From IMG/VR virus record IMGVR_UViG_3300033145_000247, positions 1 through 38,724 of that record: DNA of 38,724 bases; one strand, given 5' to 3'. The position numbers were made by a program, and so were the translations under genes. The stretch comes from a virus. A model generated the notes under the pieces. The model was not told where the DNA came from, searched no databases, and worked only from the letters and a program-made list of their open reading frames with translations. Of the stretch, positions 35,491-38,724 are shown piece after piece; position 1 is the stretch's first letter, and each line of letters starts with the position of its first letter.

Positions 35491-36038
35491 AAGTCCTCGT
35501 CGCATGTGAATTTTCAGGTATCGTCCGGGACGCTTTCCGTGAGCGCGGGCACGATGCCTGGTCGTGCGACCTGCTGCCGACTGAGAAACCGGGTCCGCAC
35601 ATTCAGGGTGACGTGCTTGAAATCCTCGATAAGGGCTGGGATTTGATGATTGCTCATCCACCCTGCACACATCTTGCCGTGTCCGGAGCGCGATGGTTCA
35701 AGGACAAGAAATATGAGCAGGCAAACGCTCTCGGATTCGTGCGGTTACTCATGGGAGCTTTCATAGATAAAATTTGTATCGAGAATCCAATCAGCGTGAT
35801 ATCGACCCGGATCAGGAAGCCAGATCAGATAATCCAGCCGTGGCAGTTCGGGCATGGGGAAACGAAAGCAATCTGTCTCTGGCTGAAGGGATTGCCGCTG
35901 CTTGAGCCGACCGATATTGTACCCGGACGCGAAGCCCGGATACATAAAATGTCGCCTTCACCGGATCGATGGAAAAACCGAAGTCGTTTTTATCACGGAA
36001 TCGCGCAGGCAATGGCCGAACAGTGGGGTAAAATATGA
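35487..36038 (+). CDS. C5-type DNA methyltransferase-like protein, divergent
   Basis: The 183-residue protein overlaps its neighbours by 4 bp. It starts MKVLVACEFSGIVRDAFRERGHDAWSCDLLPTE, the SAM-binding motif I-II pattern of C5 cytosine methyltransferases (FSG), then DLMIAHPPCTHLAVSG (52-67) in place of motif IV PCQ, and ENP at 99-101 like the ENV/ENP motif VI. It is far shorter than classic C5 enzymes and lacks a target-recognition domain. Short proteins of this pattern are common in phages. They may methylate DNA at a relaxed site or act on another base. C60 would be the nucleophile if the chemistry is conserved. Confidence 0.75.
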   Translation: MKVLVACEFSGIVRDAFRERGHDAWSCDLLPTEKPGPHIQGDVLEILDKGWDLMIAHPPCTHLAVSGARWFKDKKYEQANALGFVRLLMGAFIDKICIENPISVISTRIRKPDQIIQPWQFGHGETKAICLWLKGLPLLEPTDIVPGREARIHKMSPSPDRWKNRSRFYHGIAQAMAEQWGKI

Positions 36039-36679
36039 CTGATCCTGATTTCAAAACCATCCTGAAAGCGATAACCGAACGCCGCCGGTCCATCCTGCCG
36101 CCGCGCATCTACAACGTCCTGAACGCGCTGAACGTCGAAGCGGACGGAATCGTGCAGGCCTGCAAGTGGATCGTGCATCTCATGGAGGGCAAGTGCATCG
36201 TGTTCAGCGGTCCGATCGGTTCAGGCAAAACGGTATCAGCCGCGTTCATGGCGTGTTACTGGACCTGGCTTGCCGCATGTCGTCCGGTTTATGAAGCCTT
36301 GAAAGCCGATCCTGAAATCAAGGGCGACAGCTTGCGGATCATGGAGGAGGCAATCCATGTCAGTCATCACCGCGCCAGGTTCAAGTGGGTGGTCGCCAAA
36401 GAAGTGATTCAGATCGAATGGCACGAACTCGATTCAGGTTATGAAGGACTCTTGATAATCGAAAATTTGGGTCGGGAATACTGGAAGCCCGGATCAGATT
36501 ATGCGCCGTGCAGATGGGATGATCTTTTCGACATTCGTTACAGCCGATACCTTCCGACGATCATCACCACGAACCTTACGCCGACCGAATTCAAAACCAG
36601 GTACGGTAAGCATAACGGATCAAGGCTGCGAGAGTGGGGGATATGGACAGAGATTGTAGAGGAGGATATGAGGATATGA
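36035..36679 (+). CDS. DnaC-like AAA+ helicase loader
   Basis: The 214-residue protein has Walker A GPIGSGKT (59-66), a Walker B position YEGLLIIENLG (136-146), sensor-1-like TIITTNLTPTEF (175-186) and an arginine region GSRLREWG (195-202), the DnaC/IstB order. The Walker B acid pair, normally DD or DE, reads E-N here, so ATP hydrolysis may be slow or rely on the first Glu. The N-terminus (about 1-40) would bind host DnaB. Together with the O-like protein it implies use of the host helicase and polymerase. Confidence 0.85.
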   Translation: MTDPDFKTILKAITERRRSILPPRIYNVLNALNVEADGIVQACKWIVHLMEGKCIVFSGPIGSGKTVSAAFMACYWTWLAACRPVYEALKADPEIKGDSLRIMEEAIHVSHHRARFKWVVAKEVIQIEWHELDSGYEGLLIIENLGREYWKPGSDYAPCRWDDLFDIRYSRYLPTIITTNLTPTEFKTRYGKHNGSRLREWGIWTEIVEEDMRI

Positions 36680-36873
36680 AAATCAGGAGCATGGAAGAAA
36701 TTAGACTTTGGGCTGATGATACCGGCCGAAAGATAATCAAACATGATGATTCAGCCTTGTTTGTATTAATCACAAATGGGAATAGAAGTATGCCGCTATC
36801 AAGGCCGCGCTTCAGGCGGGCCTGCACGCGAATGATAAAGATTGACATCGAAAACAAAAGGTGGAAGGAATGA
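36676..36873 (+). CDS. Small basic protein, unknown
   Basis: ATG 36676 overlaps the loader stop (ATGA). The 65-residue protein starts MKIRSMEEIRLWADDTGRKI and ends RRACTRMIKIDIENKRWKE. It is basic and probably alpha/beta. No motif is recognised. It also overlaps the next gene by 1 bp. Confidence 0.65.
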   Translation: MKIRSMEEIRLWADDTGRKIIKHDDSALFVLITNGNRSMPLSRPRFRRACTRMIKIDIENKRWKE

Positions 36874-37166
36874 TGAAACTCACCGATAGGCAGCTACAAA
36901 TCCTCACGTTCATTTCGATGTTTCGAGCGATAAAAGAGCGACCTCCAACGTATCAAGAAATCGGGAACGCCTTCGGATTCACCTCACGCGGCGCATGGGA
37001 TCACGTGAAAGCCCTAGTCAAAAAAGGCGTAATCGAAAAGGGCCGATATGGGAACTGCTCGATCCACATAACGCTGCTCGGCCAGGAAACGCTGGACCTC
37101 GAAAAGAACACGCTGGCAATCGAAGCTGGGACGATGACGGCATGGGAAATGGTGGCTGTGACATGA
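36873..37166 (+). CDS. Winged-helix regulator (LexA N-terminal-like)
   Basis: The 97-residue protein begins MKLTDRQLQILTFISMFRAIKERPPTYQEIGNAFGFTSRGAWDHVKALVKKGVIEKG, an almost textbook LexA DNA-binding domain. A short C-terminal helical tail follows with no protease dyad. ATG 36873 is preferred over ATG 36870 and GTG 36861 because GGAAGGA ends at 36869. It may bind SOS-box-like operators or phage-specific sites. It is the third protein of this type in the genome. Confidence 0.82.
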   Translation: MKLTDRQLQILTFISMFRAIKERPPTYQEIGNAFGFTSRGAWDHVKALVKKGVIEKGRYGNCSIHITLLGQETLDLEKNTLAIEAGTMTAWEMVAVT

Positions 37167-37423
37167 ATCCCTGGTGGCTGACATTCGGCTTATTTGCTTT
37201 CGGAACGGTGATGCTCCTGATCGGATTCGGAAACGGTCACGCGATGGGATACAATGCAGGCCTGGATGATGGAGTGATGATCCAGAAGAAAGCTGAAAAG
37301 ATTTCAAGGGAAATTATAGAAAAAGCACGTGAGATGTGGAGGGAAAGGATAACAGAGAAGCCGAGCGATGAAGATGCCGCCGAGACTACTGACAATGAAA
37401 TTCGCCATGATCGATCTCGATAA
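37163..37423 (+). CDS. Membrane-anchored helical protein
   Basis: ATG 37163 gives 86 residues. One membrane segment (MNPWWLTFGLFAFGTVMLLIGFGNG, about 4-24) is followed by GHAMGYNAGLDDG and a long charged helix (KAEKISREIIEKAREMWRERITEKPSDEDAAE). This N-in anchor plus helix design resembles small phage membrane proteins. A spanin or a membrane partner for a cytosolic factor is possible. It is not near the lysis pair. Confidence 0.68.
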   Translation: MNPWWLTFGLFAFGTVMLLIGFGNGHAMGYNAGLDDGVMIQKKAEKISREIIEKAREMWRERITEKPSDEDAAETTDNEIRHDRSR

Positions 37424-37493
37424 GGTTCATCTACTCAGGTGGCATTTCGTAGAAGTGAACTATGTATATTACTGGACGGAAACGGAGAACTGA
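37395..37493 (+). CDS. Possible 32-residue peptide
   Basis: ATG 37395 lies within the end of the previous gene in another frame and runs to TGA 37491-37493, one base before the next start. The peptide (MKFAMIDLDKVHLLRWHFVE and onward) is aromatic-rich. It would fill an otherwise empty 70-bp gap and keep the coupled-stop pattern, but it has no clear ribosome site. Confidence 0.35.
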   Translation: MKFAMIDLDKVHLLRWHFVEVNYVYYWTETEN

Positions 37494-37496
37494 GTG

Positions 37497-37775
37497 ATGA
37501 CCGACAAAAAACTAAAATCGATTGAGGAAATGGAAGTCGAGTACGCGGAGGGTGCGGCTGATTTCATCCGCGCCCGCATTCGTGAACTCGGCGGGGACGG
37601 TGTTGTGAGTCCGGACGTGTGTGGATGCTCCCTGGATGAGTTTCCCGCCTGCTGTTGTGACCTGTACGAACTGGATGAATGCTACCCGGCAAAGGGTCGC
37701 ATGGGTGAGTGGGAGGGGATGAAGTGTATGCTTTATCACAAGCTCGGGGAGGAAGAAGAAAATGGCGCCGAATGA
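37497..37775 (+). CDS. Cysteine-rich protein, unknown
   Basis: The 92-residue protein (MTDKKLKSIEEMEVEYAEGA and onward) has a cysteine cluster in the middle (CGCSLDEFPACCCDLYELDEC, about 43-63) that could bind zinc or an iron-sulfur cluster. A GTG at 37494 is an alternative start. It overlaps the next gene, a likely radical-SAM relative, by 14 bp, so a shared metal-related role is conceivable but unproved. Confidence 0.65.
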   Translation: MTDKKLKSIEEMEVEYAEGAADFIRARIRELGGDGVVSPDVCGCSLDEFPACCCDLYELDECYPAKGRMGEWEGMKCMLYHKLGEEEENGAE

Positions 37776-38592
37776 ATCACCGATCGATTACTTGGCCGAA
37801 TCAGAAAGACTCATAAACCGGCCCGGACGGTCACTGAACATCGTAACGGGATGCCGACACTGGAAAGGTGATGACCCGATTTGCACCGTCCCGTGTTATG
37901 CCCGCCGGATGGTTGAACACGGTCGCCTGAAAGGAAACAAGGCTTATCCGTATGGGTTTGAGCCGACTTTCCATCCCGAGAGAATTAAACATTATCGGCG
38001 AAGAGATAAAAGACCGATGCTAATTTTCCTGAATACACTCGGTGATGTCGGCGGGGATTGGGACTGGTCTATTTTCGACGTGAAGCCAAGTGAACCGGAG
38101 GCATCCTGGGTGGATTCAGAGGCGATTGCGCGGGAAATGGTCCGCTTCGCCAACCTCAACCCTGAACACATCATCCTGCTACTCACCAAAAACCCGGCAT
38201 GGTACGGGCTTGTGGAGTGGCCTGAGAATGTTTGGTGCGGGATAACTGCGACAAATAATAAAGAGCTTGCCGAGCGAACAGACGGACAATTGCCGTGGGA
38301 TATTGAGCGTGTCTGGTTTTCTCTGGAACCGTGGTATGACCTGGAACCGCCTGAAACTATGTACATCGGGAAAGGTGATTTCACAGTCATCGGCGGGCAG
38401 ACGCACCCGAATAAGCCGGTCAGTAAGGCGACGCTGAAATGGCTGAGTGAACCATTTGACAGCAAGCGATTCGTGAAGGCCAACGCGATGCAAGGCGACT
38501 TTGTTTCATACGGTTTAGGTGCTAATTCACCGACCATTTGGCTGAAAGATTTGCCACAGGAGTACCCCGAGGAATTCAGATACAAACCATAA
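37762..38592 (+). CDS. Phage Gp37/Gp68 (DUF5131) family protein
   Basis: The 276-residue protein shows the family pattern: SLNIVTGCRHWKGDDPICTVPCYARRM (25-50) with C31, C41 and C45, then a TIM-barrel-like series: RPMLIFLNTLGDVGGDW, IILLLTKNPAWY, VWCGITATNN, ERVWFSLEPWYDL and FTVIGGQTHPNKPV. The family is related to radical SAM proteins. The N-terminal cysteine group could hold an iron-sulfur cluster, although the spacing differs from CxxxCxxC. Substrate is unknown; DNA base or tRNA modification has been considered for relatives. It is encoded just before the gene that crosses the join. Confidence 0.8.
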   Translation: MAPNESPIDYLAESERLINRPGRSLNIVTGCRHWKGDDPICTVPCYARRMVEHGRLKGNKAYPYGFEPTFHPERIKHYRRRDKRPMLIFLNTLGDVGGDWDWSIFDVKPSEPEASWVDSEAIAREMVRFANLNPEHIILLLTKNPAWYGLVEWPENVWCGITATNNKELAERTDGQLPWDIERVWFSLEPWYDLEPPETMYIGKGDFTVIGGQTHPNKPVSKATLKWLSEPFDSKRFVKANAMQGDFVSYGLGANSPTIWLKDLPQEYPEEFRYKP

Positions 38593-38607
38593 AAGGAGCG
38601 AATGACG

Positions 38608-38724
38608 ATGAAAGTATTAATCGAAATTACTGACTTATCACAAGGCGGATTCAAGGTGAGACGGCTTGATTCAGATTTTATTTATGACCGACTCGATCCG
38701 GCAACACCCATCCCGGTTATCGGC
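38608..38724 (+). CDS. Small protein of unknown function, 5' part (continues at position 1)
   Basis: An AAAAGGAG site (38591-38598) precedes ATG 38602 and ATG 38608, which are in frame. 38608 has the better spacing (9 nt). The frame runs off the end and continues at position 1 to TGA 202-204, giving 68 residues in all. Function unknown. Confidence 0.75.
   Translation, partial: MKVLIEITDLSQGGFKVRRLDSDFIYDRLDPATPIPVIG
38611..38724. repeat. Terminal direct repeat, right copy
   Basis: Identical to positions 1-114; see the left copy. Confidence 0.95.

Noticed and set aside
37992-38654. Long minus-strand reading frame opposite the Gp37/Gp68 gene
   Set aside because: It mirrors a well-supported + strand gene, has no ribosome site, and no other minus-strand gene exists in the window.
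1-38724. Integrase, transposase, reverse transcriptase or toxin-antitoxin system
   Set aside because: No gene shows the relevant catalytic patterns; in particular no tyrosine or serine recombinase motif and no YxDD reverse-transcriptase motif was seen.

Overview
The window is one complete, circularly assembled genome of a tailed phage with siphovirus-type (long non-contractile tail) gene content. The last 114 bases repeat the first 114 exactly, so the unique length is 38,610 bp and one gene runs across the join. All supported genes lie on the + strand, tightly packed with ATGA or TAATG overlaps and clear GGAGG-type ribosome sites. The host cannot be named from the sequence. Shine-Dalgarno use and sigma70-like promoters say bacterium. 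No integrase, transposase, partition gene, DNA polymerase, tRNA gene or CRISPR array is recognisable.

Layout. (1) 1-1.6 kb: end of the early operon (small proteins, an HNH endonuclease, a winged-helix protein), then a self-contained lipoprotein unit with its own promoter and terminator. (2) 1.6-22.6 kb: late operon with small and large terminase, portal fused to a MuF domain, prohead protease, HK97-fold capsid, connectors, two tandem tail-terminator-like paralogs, tail tube, chaperones, tape measure, tail-tip proteins, a methyltransferase, a tail fibre, three small proteins, and a 701-residue protein joining two MptE/Maf-like domains to a glycosyltransferase; a strong terminator closes it. 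(3) 22.8-25.6 kb: strong promoter, regulators and small zinc proteins, with four structured RNA modules between genes. (4) 25.6-34.4 kb: recombination genes (Gp157-like, RecT), a mosaic block of small zinc-binding proteins, an ADP-ribosyltransferase-like protein, HNH genes, an ASCH protein, and a lysis pair (M15-like endolysin with a peptidoglycan-binding domain, then a two-helix holin candidate). (5) 34.4-38.6 kb: promoter and folded leader, a lambda-O-like initiator carrying a candidate origin inside its gene, a methyltransferase-like protein, a DnaC-like loader, and a Gp37/Gp68 (DUF5131) protein.

The most unusual content is a family of four non-coding elements (one at 23.1 kb and a tandem trio at 25.25-25.61 kb). 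Each is enclosed by a 22-24 bp helix whose outer half is constant, including a G-G mismatch at the same position in all four. The inner half differs in sequence from element to element while staying paired, which is covariation-type evidence for RNA. The enclosed cargo differs in length (194, 81, 62 and 59 nt), and two cargos carry a tRNA T-arm-like hairpin. Other items worth attention are four genes with an extended -10 box exactly 6 nt before the ATG (apparent leaderless mRNAs), a crossing-helix leader before the replication gene, 12-bp iterons plus an AT-rich tract inside that gene, a beta-rich domain copied into three tail genes, and repeated gene-junction sequences that suggest cassette shuffling.
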